Shown here piece after piece: positions 33,366 to 44,770 of a DNA stretch of 64,000 bases; positions within the stretch are counted from its first letter, which is position 1; every line of letters starts with the position of its first letter. The notes under the pieces are model-generated. The model saw only the letters and a list, made by a program, of their open reading frames with translations, was not told the origin of the DNA and made no database searches. The stretch covers positions 9,672,001 to 9,736,000 of the forward strand of contig OZ234501.1 in the NCBI GenBank assembly GCA_965153455.1. The letters run 5' to 3'. This stretch comes from Sphagnum compactum. Taxonomy: Eukaryota; Bryophyta; Sphagnopsida; Sphagnales. Position numbers and translations under genes: made by a program.

Positions 33366-33568
33366 CCTTTTCTAACTTCCTAATCTTGCTCTTATTTCAA
33401 GATTGCTCTTCTTCTTTTTTTGGCCTTCATGTTGTTGGTATTTCATAATGGTCTTCTTCCTTTTCTAGCCTTCTTGATGTTGTTCTTTTTTTAAGATTGA
33501 TCCTTTTTTTCTTATGGCCCTCCTCGTGTTGTTGGTATTTCACAATGATCCTCTTCCTCTTCTAGCCT
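33366..33568. repeat. About 60-bp minisatellite, right block
   Basis: It continues the array at 31,260-31,516 with units containing CTTTTCTAGCCTTCTTGATG and TTGTTGGTATTTCA. Confidence 0.65.
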
Positions 33569-34339
33569 TGTGTACCCGCATTTTACGTATTACTTGTTGT
33601 TTAGCTTTTCTAGCTTTTGGTTGAACGGTTGTCTAGTCTCTTGCACAAAGTTAAATATAGAAAACTTGAATAGATCAATTTTTATAATCCCCTTAAGCAT
33701 ATCATCAGCTCCACCCATGCCATTAATGATCTATTTAGCTCCAATCTCTACCTACAAAATCCCTTACATAGTGGACAATTTAAAGATTTATAACCAAACA
33801 ACTTAAAATTTCTCATCTTGAGCATTCTTGCCTTCAATGCAACATTAACTTATTCAAACAATCTCATTAAAAATTTGAAAACGTAGTAAGGCAAAAGATA
33901 TTTAACTCATTGAAAATAGCTCTATTTATCCTTGACCTTTGTACCCAAGCTCCTTCCAAACCTCCAACAACCTCCATGAAAGAATTAACAAGAAAACAAA
34001 AACACAACAAAACACATCTCAAAAATTTCAACCACCATAATCAAACATCATTTCCATCGCTACTCCACAAACCAACAACATTCCATTGAATGATGAAAAA
34101 CAAAGCAAACAACCATTTTCGACGTTTAAACACAAAAAATGATTTCCATGTTCACACTATAAACCCTCAAATGATATACAATCACATGGGATACAATTTT
34201 AAGTTACAAGAGATGCTTAGGGAGACTCTTTATGATATAGGTATAACCACAATTCCCAAGAGTCAAACAATTGGTTTTATATATATATATATAGTTCTTA
34301 ACATTCTAAGAATAAATTCAGACACGTAAGTGCAGTTCA
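33569..34339. other. AT-rich intergenic DNA
   Basis: No gene is supported. A short AT microsatellite lies near 34,280. Confidence 0.45.
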
Positions 34340-34806
34340 CAAAAACTTTAAGAACCAGTCAAATAACCTTGCATAAAACTGCTTGTCTAGCTTTGCCAGT
34401 TATTTTGTGAAAACTGCCCATTTCTTCGAAGGTTTTTGAAAAAAAGCTGGAACCCAGGATTTCCCAAATTTTTAAAAAGAAGGAACTAGAGATTCTACAA
34501 TTTCCAATTTCTAAAACTGGAAATGAGATTTATGATTTCCAAAATTTCTAAAAACGGGATCCAGAGATGATGTTATGATTTCAAAAGACCGGAACTAGAG
34601 ATTCTATGACTTCCAAATTTTCAAAAACCCGGAACCAGAGATGATATTATGATTTCAAAAACCGGAACTAGAGAGTTTACGATTTCCAAATTTTCAAAAG
34701 ACCGGAACTGGAGATTCTAAGCTTTCCAAAATTTTCCACCAAAAAACCAACAGCAACAACAAGGGAACTGGAGGTTATTAAAAAATCAAATAACCGCCCA
34801 GCACGG
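34340..34806. mobile_element. hAT-like fragment upstream of the DUF538 gene
   Basis: The right end AACCGCCCAGCACGG resembles the inverted hAT-like terminus CAGTGTTGGGCGGTT. Its interior holds three to four degenerate units of CCGGAACTAGAGATTCTA followed by GATTTCCAAATTTTC (34,440-34,735). No left terminus or target duplication was found. It ends about 200 bp before the DUF538 start codon and so forms part of that promoter region. Confidence 0.5.
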
Positions 34807-35007
34807 GAATATGCCTAGGTGAATGAGAAGCGTCGCAGGGGGAATACGAAGGAATTGAGAAAGACAGAGCGCGACGCGCTTTTGGCTCCGACTTCTGAGA
34901 CCCGGCCCGCGAGCTCTGCACTTGTCTTGCAGCTTTTTTCGGGATCCAGGTGCTGATAGGACGAGCTTGTGTGCAACGAGCTTGTGTGCAAGCGTTGCTG
35001 CTGTAAC

Positions 35008-37140
35008 ATGGACTCCGTGCTAGCGAAAGCGGGGAGCTACCTTTTCACTAAGCGTGCCAACAAGGAGTTGGAATCCTTTGGCGATGATGTGAATGTAAGT
35101 TTTTTAGCTTCATCACTTACAGTTTTGTTTTTTGTCGTCTTTTTCCGACTCTTTCTCTTCCTTTCTGTCAAATTTCATGTGGGAATCTCTCGCTGAGCTA
35201 TATGATTTAGGCGATTTGACAGAGTTATTGACAGAACCGTCAAGGGTGATCGATCAGATAGGCTGGTGTCTCGTTGCTGGCCTGATTGGAATTGCTTGTT
35301 GGGGTTTCAGTCACTTTAGGGTTTCTTTTATCAGAAAGAAATAGGCTAGAGAGGTGCCATAAAGAACGGCGCAGTCGCACGGCTTCCAACTCGTATCTGT
35401 TATACCGGTTTTTATGTTGAAATTTTCTTTTGATACGGCGAACTGTATTATCACTTTCAATTCAGGACTTGGACCCGAGGTCTACCCGTTTTGATAACTC
35501 TTATCCCTTCTTGCAACATGCGGGAAATCATGGCCAGCACATGGCCTTGTCCCTCTTCATAGAATCACTGTGTAGGACAAGCCAGCTGCTAGATTTATGT
35601 GCGATTTCAGTTGTGATCCTTATCTGCATATGCTCATGTAATGAAACCCTAACCCTGGACAGCCCAATTCAGGAGATGTGCATGAGACTAGGTGATTTTG
35701 TTTTTATGGGTGAAAATATACTATGTATAGCCAAACTTGTGACACTACACTCAGACCATGTCATGTGTAAACCTATCACTGTGTCTTCTGTCAATTTTGT
35801 TCATATTTGTGTGGTGAATTGTTTTGGGCATATTACTGATTCTGGGCTGTAGGTAGTGTCCCCATCCTGCAATATCCATGCCTAAGTAGGAAGACGCACA
35901 GGAACCCCTGCTATGTCAACGACAGTTTGGAAGTGATCTTGTCAGTAAACATCCATGATTTCATGTACATATTTCATCATTGCTGCATGTAGGTAACTTA
36001 GTGGTAAGACTTCTGTAACAGGTCTGTTGGCTTTAGGACCAGAGATCATAAGTTTTGTTTCTCATCCTATTGTTGTGTTTTTGAAAGAGTAGTCTAATGT
36101 CACTTGAACATGATGTACAAACTGCTGGTACAACCCATGGTGTTGCATTCTCATAGCACCACCTATCTGGATGTGTTTTTTCCTAGAGGTCTTGTCATTT
36201 GAAAGGTGCAGATTGTCTTCCTTTCTTTCATTATGGACAGTCCATACAGTTGTCCATGATTTATCTTTCTAAAGGTGGGTGGATTGAGCAGTCCATGTCA
36301 AGCAGTGTGGAAGAAGGTGCCAAGCGCTTGTACAACAGATTGTTAGGTGAGTCTTCCTCTTCTATCTCCAACATTAACAGAGTATATAATGTTGCAATCT
36401 GATGCATTCAGAAGTAGTTGTGGAGATACATAATTTCCATCAGAAGCCTATCAACTCTGTGAGTTTTAGATATACCATGATTAGGAATGGACCCTTCATG
36501 GGACTGCAACTCTAGTGCCTAGTATATTCACTGACACTTCAACTTCAGTGAGATGCTTAAAAATGAAACTAGATACCTTGTGTTCAAGTGGCTGGGTGCC
36601 AAGGGGGCATAGTCTGAGAGGTGCTCGAACTTGACTCAATCTTTACTTCAAAGATCTGGCACCTGGCTTGGAAAAATGCATCTTGTCGCACAAATGTATA
36701 GAGAGAACCACAGAATGTTGTGCACAAGCTGACTGCAGATGAAGCATGGTACAGGTAAGACACAGACACCACTGCCAGACCTACTGCAGCGATTTGAGTT
36801 GCCTAAAGGGATATTCCCCAAGAATGCATTGAATTATGAGTTCAATGAAGCGAATGGAAAGCTTGCCGTGCTCCTCCCATTCGTTTGTGAAGTGGGTTAC
36901 AGAGATTCATCCATTGTCCGTTTTGCCCAAAGAGTCACAGCAGTGCTGGAAAAAGGCAAGCTCACAAACATTGAGGGCATGAAAACCAAGGCCTACATGA
37001 TGTGGATGAAAGTAACATCAGTGGTTATGGATACACCAGGAGGAAAGAAAGTGACCTATATTACAGGTTCAGTGAACAACAAACGACCAATTGAAGCATA
37101 TGTCATCATGCGGGATGGAATTGAAGCAGATGTTTTCTAG
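35008..37140 (+). CDS. DUF538 family protein, three exons
   Basis: My model joins exons 35,008-35,094, 36,292-36,346 and 36,755-37,140 (175 aa), all introns GT-AG with consistent phase. The N-terminus MDSVLAKAGSYLFTKRANKE and the segment SSSVEEGAKRLYNRLLG, then TPLPDLLQRFELPKGIFP, NYEFNE, CEVGYRDSSIVRFA, LEKGKL and GMKTKAYMMWMKV, follow the plant DUF538 pattern along the full domain; length is usual for the family. No signal peptide is visible, as in the soluble subgroup. The biochemical role of DUF538 proteins is not established. The start is the first ATG after a direct repeat of ACGAGCTTGTGTGCAA in the leader. Intron 1 is about 1.2 kb. The upstream region has no clear TATA box and abuts a transposon fragment. 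Confidence 0.88.
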
Positions 37141-38744
37141 CTGTAGATTGAAAGTTTCAGCAAGCAAGAAATGAGCGACTGAAGCAGCATATGCGGTAGT
37201 CAGGCAGTAAGGAATCGATGCAGATGTTTTTCTAGTTGTGTAGGTTAATATCCTTCTGTTATGGAACTTCTGATGTTCATTGTAAATGGGTGTGAGCTTC
37301 ACTGTGTTTTTCTTTTCACGTCCTTGTGCACAATGTATCTCTTTATTCACATGATTCCGGAGTATGGAGATTTCTTGATTCTCATGAGAGTTATCATATT
37401 TTTCCATGTTCAGGTCATTAGTTTCAATACTCCTTGGTACTCCCCTAGTTGTTCTCTCAAGAACCTATTTGCCACTGATCTCAGTAACTTCTTTACTCAA
37501 TGGGACTGAATAGTTTACTAATTTAACTGGCTGTTGTTTTGTTTGATTGTTCACATAGCAGGGTGATTTTTGGTGATGAATCTTAGTTCATTTGATTGGG
37601 ACTTTCATTTTGAATTAAATTTTGGGTTCGATATTAGCCTAGTTCGATATTTCACATTGGGTGGTTTATCAGAAGATATCATATTATTTGGTCAACAAGC
37701 GTGTCATTGCATAATGGTTCTGCTCCTTATGGCAAGTTCAAACCAGCAACAGTTGAAATGTTCCATGAAGTTCCCAGAAAATAAACTCACAATAACACTT
37801 GGGTTGAATGAACATTCAATGTGGGACCAAATGAATTAAAATAACAAATGTTCTTTGAAGTTCACAAAAAATGAATTCATTGTCCTTGCTGAAGAATAGT
37901 CCTCAAAATATGGGACCTAATGAAAACCACATCCTTCCATAGTCTCTCCCTTATAGACCAAAAATGAACTCATCCTCAATGATGAATATTCCTGAAAATG
38001 TGGGACCAAATTAAAACTACATCCTTCCCTAGTCTTTCCCTCACAGACCAGTGTTTGTTTTTCCCACAAATTTTGTCTTTTCTTCTCAAAAAAAATTGGG
38101 AATTTTTTGGAATTTTTTCTACTGTATATTTGACTAAATTTGCTAATGTTTTTAGAAAAATTTGCACGGACAGAGCCAAAAAATAATAATAAGAAGAAGA
38201 AGAAAAAAAAGATTATAATTTAAGTTTCGTGTTTTTCTTTTTGTATGAGTATTTGTCAGCATTCGTAGGTATTATTTCAAAATGCAGACGACCAGAGTTC
38301 AAAAATTCATCCACTTCTGTGACCTAAACCCTTTCCCCTGTCCGTCGTCATCCCAATTTGTGCCCGTTCGTGCGTTTGGCGGACGTCGCTTCCACACAGT
38401 TTTGTATGGCGTTTTGCGAAAGGGCGAAGAAGCTCGTGCGCTTCGTCGACGACTGGAGCGCCGGGGGCGGGAATTGTTTTGGGTTTTGCTTCCTTCTCTC
38501 GTGTCGGCTCGCAACAGCAGCGCACGCACTCGGGAGACTTGCGTGCTCAATTGATAATTTTTTCAAAAAAATTGGTGTAAAAGAACGTGGAAATTGTCGA
38601 GGCGACGGAAAATCAAGCTTTGGAGTGAGACCATTTGTTGTTGGATCAGTCGTCAGTCGTGAGGCTGGCGGAAGTTGAAAGGATTTAGAATGATGGAAGC
38701 GATCTGGGAGTGAGAGAAACACAGGCAAATGGATTGCAAGAATT
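37141..38744. other. Intergenic and 5' region of the next gene
   Basis: Direct repeats of about 89 bp lie at 37,890-37,962 and 37,979-38,051 (shared ACATCCTTCC and TAGTCT). From about 38,330 the DNA becomes GC-richer, consistent with a promoter or leader of the gene at 38,745. Frames in this GC-rich part on both strands look fortuitous. Confidence 0.5.
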
Positions 38745-40926
38745 ATGGCTTATGGCGGGTTTTGCAGGAAGATGATTTTGAAGTCGTCGGGATGTTGGTT
38801 TGATTCTCTTCCTCGTCATGTGTTTTTGTTGAGGGATGGACAAAGCGGCTGTGCGAACCTGATACTGACAAGCATTTCTAGAATGGGAAGCGGAGGACGT
38901 CTTCTTGGCGCTCAGCTTCATTCAGGCCCGCATCAACATCATGATGATGTCTCAGATGAGACCATCATGCCTGCTTCTTACTTTCGTGGCATGCACAGCA
39001 GTGGCGACATGAAAGAAAACGATTCTTTCTCGTCGTCTGCAGCACCTGGAGGACTCCTGCTGCAATCCTCCGCCGGCGCAGGATTGAAACTCTTTGCTCC
39101 TCCATCTTCTTCTTCAAGGTGCGTTGGAATCCATGACACCACCCTCTTTGCAGCTTTGACTGGCAACAAGAATTCGGTTGATGATGAAGAGTTGCAGACA
39201 AGAGAACTGGTTGCCAGTGTAGATAACAGCTTTGGAAAGAGAACAGCGGTGATGCGAGATAAAACCCCAGACTTTTCCACGCCATCTGCAGAGTTTGCTT
39301 TTGTGAATAAAGACAAGCTTGCAAAGGATGCCAAGTTCATTTCCAGTTACAAGGCTGCTGCAGAGAGCAGCCAAGGACATGGCATCCGTTGTCGGCTCAG
39401 CGGCCTCCGGTCAGTCCTTTCCAAAAGTCCTCACGACTGCTGCTCAATGAACGACATTCCAACTCTCCCGTCTCCGCCAGTGCAGAGGCCGCTGCTCCCG
39501 GTATCTACCGCGGGAAGCCAAATGTTCCACAGAAGTGGCAGCTTCCTCAGAAATTTATTTTCGCCCTCGTTTGAGTTTTCTGAAGAGGTCGTCGGGGATG
39601 AGAACAGAAGTGGTTCAGTTGTGCGTCGGGATGGTGAGTGGAGCAGCAGTGGTGGAGATCTTGAACAGGACGCTAGCAGCAGGGCAGGGGATTTGACATG
39701 CGGAGCTGCTGCTACCAGGTGTCAAGGTCGACGAGTTGAGGCATGGCAGTCTGAGGAGCGGAACGAACTCATGCGCTCATTGCAATCCATGCGCGCTGAC
39801 ATTAGGTCACTAAAGGTCTGTGGCACCCCTTCTTCCAAAAGCATTTTGCCTTCAATCCAGAATGCGGATCATGGTCACTAAAAAATTGTGTCCAAAATCT
39901 ATGTGATGACGAAGATCATACTCTACAGATCTGAACTATGTTCATTTCAGTTTGAGGCTACTGAGAGAACACTCCTTTGGACCTCTGATTTGTCAACAAA
40001 GAATATGATGTTTCCAGTTATGTGCAGGGTTTGGCCATTGGTGACCTCCATTTCAAACCTTTAGGTTTCAGAAATTCAAGCAGTTCTCTTAGCTACTGTT
40101 TCACTAGTTGTTGTGTCAGAGATTTTTCTCTCCCATTCTAGACTGTGTTTGTTGTTGGCACTCATCACAATGTCCAACAACATCAAGGCTTGGTCTACAC
40201 TGCTGATACTGTACCTTCCTTACGCAGATGATGTTGAGATTCCTTGAAGAACCTGTATTAAGTGTCCCCTCTGCAGCCCTTCAGCCTAAATCCATGGTAT
40301 GTGACCCTCAGGGACCTGCATTAACTTTCAATAGGCTTGCTTGTAAGGGGAATTTGGGTCTTAGTTTCCATACATTCATAATGCATTGTTGCTCACAGTG
40401 ATGTGATTATACAGATTGTTGATCCTTGCAGAGTTCTGCTTCCATGCATCCAGTTCTAAGGTTGGAACCAAATGAGACCCCCTCAACATCAATGTCATAT
40501 GAGAAACAAAGCATCATTGATTTGCCTGGAGATGAAGCTACTGAGCTCCACCCTATTGACCTCCCCATTTCCAGCAGGCGAACAGTATCTCCAGCAGCTC
40601 CATCAGGTTTGAGTGTCCAAAATGAAAAGGGCAATGATGGGAGTGTTCAAATTCAAGCTAGGAAGCAGAAGCAGTGGTGGAAGGAGTTATTGACTGCAGT
40701 TGGGTTCACAATGTGGGTAATGGCTGGAGCAGTCTTAATAGCAAAAGTCATCGGGGTTCCAAACCTTGGAGTTGGTACTGTGGCGTATAATATGTCTCAC
40801 AGTGTGGGCATTTCTGAAGAAGATTCAGATCATCATCCGTACTGTAACGATACCTTTACCCTTAAAGTTCCAGTTACTAAAAGCAGTGACACCTCCTTGT
40901 TGTGGAATGATTTACTAGCAATCTGA
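38745..40926 (+). CDS. Single-pass membrane protein of unknown function
   Basis: Exons 38,745-39,815, 40,228-40,296 and 40,432-40,926 join in phase 0 with GT-AG introns, giving 544 aa. I do not recognise the family. The first 350 residues are Ser/Gly/Asp-rich and probably disordered. Residues around 335-366 (EERNELMRSLQSMRADIRSL) look helical and could form a coiled coil. A hydrophobic segment at about 466-488 (LLTAVGFTMWVMAGAVLIAK), preceded by basic KQKQWWKE, is a likely membrane anchor followed by a short acidic tail. The true start could be a later ATG at 38,882 (MGSGGRLLG) or an upstream exon. The stop lies only 9 bp before a start codon of the thioredoxin-like gene, so the two could be parts of one locus. 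Confidence 0.6.
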
Positions 40927-40934
40927 GAAACCTG

Positions 40935-42146
40935 ATGCAGATGAGATCTTATGCACGTTACTTTGTATTAGCTCATGCTGATAAGCTTGTTGTTGCTGTA
41001 ATAAACAGAAATGCAATGCAGCATGGAGTTATAGAATTAACTGATTGTGACTTTGAGGACAACATGAGAAGGAGGTGGTTATCCTTCCCCAACTTTGGTT
41101 CTATTGGGTCTCCTGTTGCTGTTATTCCTCCAAAAAATCTGGTATCACAAAGTACACTAGAAGTGCTTGTAAGAGGCTAAACTTTATAGACAAGATTTGT
41201 TTTTGGGTTTAAGCCAATCTTGGGTTCTGACTCGAGGATGTGAGGACCGGTTCTGGGACAGCTTCTCTGTTGACTTTGCAATCTGCTTAGGTCTCCTGCA
41301 AAGAGTAGCAATCACATATCTATCTGGCCTAGCGAAGTCATCCCAAACTCTTGTAATGTAGGTGGTTCAAAAGTCCCTGTGGCCAGCTCAGGTTACACCA
41401 GTTAAAAAACTGCCAACACTTAGCTTCAAATGCTTCTTGTGGTAATTAGTCTCCACCTAACTGGTCATGGGAAGCATTTGTTCTGCTTAAATATGCACAC
41501 ACATGTTCTAAGTGTTGTTGGGGCTTGGCTCTTTGGGAGGAAGGGTAGTGACATGAAATTCTACAGTTCTGACTCATTGTTTCTGGCTCTCTTGCTCTCA
41601 TACGTACAGACCAACATTTGTGATGTTTTATGCGCCATGGTGCCCTCACTGTAGGAGGCTGCATCGAACTTGGGCTGATCTTGAGAATGTTGTTACCAAG
41701 CAGGGCTTCAATGTTCAGGTCTTCCACTTACTCTATCTGTCTCATGATAATGCCTGTAGTTTTGACCCCAGTGAGTACAAAACTTTGTGCTTTTTGGAAT
41801 GCTCTCTGTACATATGTCTTTTGATTTTGGCTTAAAGACAATGACTCAAGCTTCTGCTAATGGAGTAGGGCCATTATGTACTTTCATTCAAACTATTGAA
41901 ACCCCTTTACCTTGGAGAGAACATAGTTATCAGTTTTCCATATTTCTCACAGAGATTCTCTGGTGGAACTCACAGATTGCAATATTGGATGCAACAAAGC
42001 ATATACGGTTTGCAGACCTATATGATGTCCCAGGGTTCCCAACTCTTATACTGTTTGAACATGGGGTTCCAGTAGCCAGGCATAAGGGAGCACGTGACAT
42101 TGAATCATTATTAGCCTTCCTTGAAAGCAACCTGTCTGGGAAATAA
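40935..42146 (+). CDS. Single-domain thioredoxin/PDI-like protein
   Basis: Exons 40,935-41,074, 41,610-41,718 and 41,976-42,146 join in phase (139 aa as modelled). Exon 1 carries GVIELTDCDFEDNM, the usual start of a PDI-type thioredoxin fold. The first splice completes an Arg codon and leads into PTFVMFYAPWCPHCRRL with the redox pair WCPHC. The last exon has VPGFPTLILFEHG with the cis-Pro, then a final helix, and stops at SNLSGK without an ER-retention signal. This matches the small PDI-like proteins that catalyse disulfide exchange. The first exon's 5' end is uncertain: no convincing signal peptide is seen, and AG acceptors at 41,008 or 41,021 could replace the ATG at 40,935, with a leader exon upstream or a link to the membrane-protein exons. 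Confidence 0.75.
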
Positions 42147-43952
42147 TCACTGGGTATAGGCTTGTAGATACTTCATGCAATAATGTGCTTAGAATTTCTG
42201 ATTGGCAGATGATAGTGGACAGACCATATCAATATTGTTCAGTTAGAACTCCCACCTGCAACTGTTGAGAACATTTAACTAGCCACAGGTGTTGAAGACC
42301 ACAGAAGGATACATGGGAGCCTGTTTAATTTGTGGAAGTGTAGAGTGGGATACTTCACACAATCAACTTGCAAGGATTTGAATTGCACCCGAAGGCTATG
42401 TGCGAGTTGAGCGGTTATCATCAATTGGAACAGTTTTCCAGTCCAGGGTGGTCTGGTTTCTGTAGGGTGATTACTTCAGTTGGTTAATTGTTGAAATTGT
42501 GTTGAGAATGCACTGATACTCCTAGAGCAGCAAGTTCTTGCCATCAAACTGACACAAGTAGAGGCTAATGATGAGAATTGGAGCATTCAGCATCACCCTT
42601 CATTTGCAACAAGTGTAGTTTGTTTGTAATGCAGGGTTTAGCGTTTAGGGTTTAGTAATGCAGCTTTCCATGCAGTTGCCATCAAGGGTGTAAAAAGTTT
42701 GAGTCAAAGTCACAAGTATGATGAAGAAAACCTGCAAATGTGATCATAATCAGGCCATAAAGTTGACAGTAACTTTGTGTTTCATGAAAATGGTTTTAAA
42801 AGTTTTTCTTTTCAATTTCAAAAGGTAATTTTTTTTCCTTTTCAGGTGTAAAATCCAAAACAAAAGACAAGAATGCACTTGGATAAGCCTTAATGAAAAC
42901 TGCATATCTTCATTCTTAAGATTGAAGTTTGGGACTGATCATACAGATGAGATGGATGGTACGTTGGAAAATCAAATCAACAAGATACAAAACGTTGTCA
43001 TAATAGCATGCATTTGCTTATATTCTGTTGATGATTATGACTTATATGTAACATGTCATGATAAAAAAAAGTCTCCTACTTGAACAATTTATAAGTAAAG
43101 AATCGGTTCAACTTTAGGACACAACCTCAAAATGCATTACCACATTATGTCCAACATTTTTTAGTAAGTTTTTCTATACTCATTGAGCTCACATGTTTTC
43201 ATGTTGGCCTTGGGAGAGCATGGCAGGTGGTACGAATGCCCATGGATAGGGGCACTGCCAGAATAAGACATAACACCAAATTCTAGTAACATGCTCATTT
43301 GAGGGCTTTATCATGCATAATGATTGCTCAGCCTCATAGTTAATGTGCAAAGAAAAATCGATGGGCCTTTACAAAACTTTAAGAGCTTGCCCAAAATTGT
43401 AAGATGACCTCCTCTATCAAGAGGGGATCTTATGGATTGGAAGCACCCTCCTAATACAATATGAAATCCTAGCAAGGTCATTATGAACATAACAACTCAT
43501 ATCCAATATCCACCTTCCATTTGTCATTAATAATTTATTTAGTAACCCTTTGATTGCACTAGGATTCCCCATCCTTCCAAAGCTAGTCTATCTCATTTCA
43601 ATTGCAATTAGTTCATCAAACCCAATCTGTACCCGCTTTCTCCAATGTGCCCATGCCCATGAGCATATTGGGACACATGATACAATGCATCATATGCTTT
43701 CACCTCCATTGTTTAGGAAGTCAAATTATCAATAGTATTGTGAATTGTTGCACACATTTCATACATCCCATCTTTCAAAATTCTCATCCACATGTCGACA
43801 CTATTCTTTTTTAAAACAAGGTTTGTATATATTTGTGGATGTTGTAATTTTTAATCCCACACATCACTATTCTTGCATGTTTGACCTCCTCTTGCCTTTA
43901 CATTTTATGCAATGTAGGCAAAGAAAAAACTTATCATGACCAAATCCTATTG
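42147..43952. other. Intergenic, no gene seen
   Basis: The first few hundred bases are probably 3' UTR of the thioredoxin-like gene. Beyond that the DNA is AT-rich with only short meaningless frames. Confidence 0.45.
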
Positions 43953-44770
43953 TTGTAACCCTAGCCTTAGGCTCACAATGAACATTAAGAAAAACATTCA
44001 AAATTACATTCAAAACATGGTGAGACTTTTTAGCAATAGACCTAACAAGAGGGAATTTGGTTGGGAGTGAAAGGGAGACATTCTTAAAACACTCAAATTA
44101 TGCATTTTCCCAAAATGAATTTATAAAGGAAAACCTTATCTAAGTCATGTGATTTTCACTCGTTTGAAAGATATTGAAAATGTTTACAACATCTTTGGCT
44201 CAAATCTTAAATTGTAATTTGTGAATTGTACGTTAATTAAGAAAATCAAATTTTCATTTTTAATATAATTTCTAATGACTCAAAGATCAATTTGAAAGGG
44301 CACATGATGTCCAATTGAAGAGCTTGACATGATTGGAGCTATAATATGGTGTATTTTAATGTTTAATTTGGTTGGGAGTTATTAAACTTCAATAATCACA
44401 AGACAACAAATTGGTTTGATTTTGAGAGAAGGACATTGAAAGATTTGTGAAAATTCTATTGAGATGTAGTTTATGAAAATATGCAAAAATTACATAAGGA
44501 GAGTAGTGCCTCTATGTAGGAGTCCCAGTTTTGGTGAATTCAAGGTGAATTTGTGATAAATTTGTGAACCAAAACTAGATTAACTATCTTATTTTCTTTA
44601 TATATATAATTCAAGGGATTGAGATGTGCAATGAATGAATTGTGTAATTTATTTTGATCATTCAAAAGCTTTTGCACCTCAGTTTCAACTACTAGGAGAT
44701 AAGGAACATGCTTAGGTTTACAAAACAAACTATTATAAAAATAAGAGTTTACCATTGAAATGACTTGATT
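43953..44770 (+). mobile_element. Heavily decayed solo LTR of the TGTCGCAACC family
   Basis: TGTTGTAACCCTAGCCTTAG followed by GCTCACAATG resembles the start of copy 4 (CGTCGCAACCCTAGCTTTGG followed by GCTCGCGACC) with C-to-T changes. Later AAGGAGAGTAGTGCCTC and AGGAGTCCCAG resemble conserved LTR segments. The right end is not defined. The match is by eye over scattered words. Confidence 0.45.

Noticed and set aside
36000-36060. A tRNA-like stretch in intron 1 of the DUF538 gene (GGTAACTTAGTGGTAAGAC)
   Set aside because: A box-A-like word is present but no acceptable box B or cloverleaf follows.
38299-38728. Arg-rich frames on the minus strand and short plus-strand frames in GC-rich DNA
   Set aside because: High local GC explains the lack of stops. 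None has splice support, and the segment is better seen as promoter or leader of the gene at 38,745.
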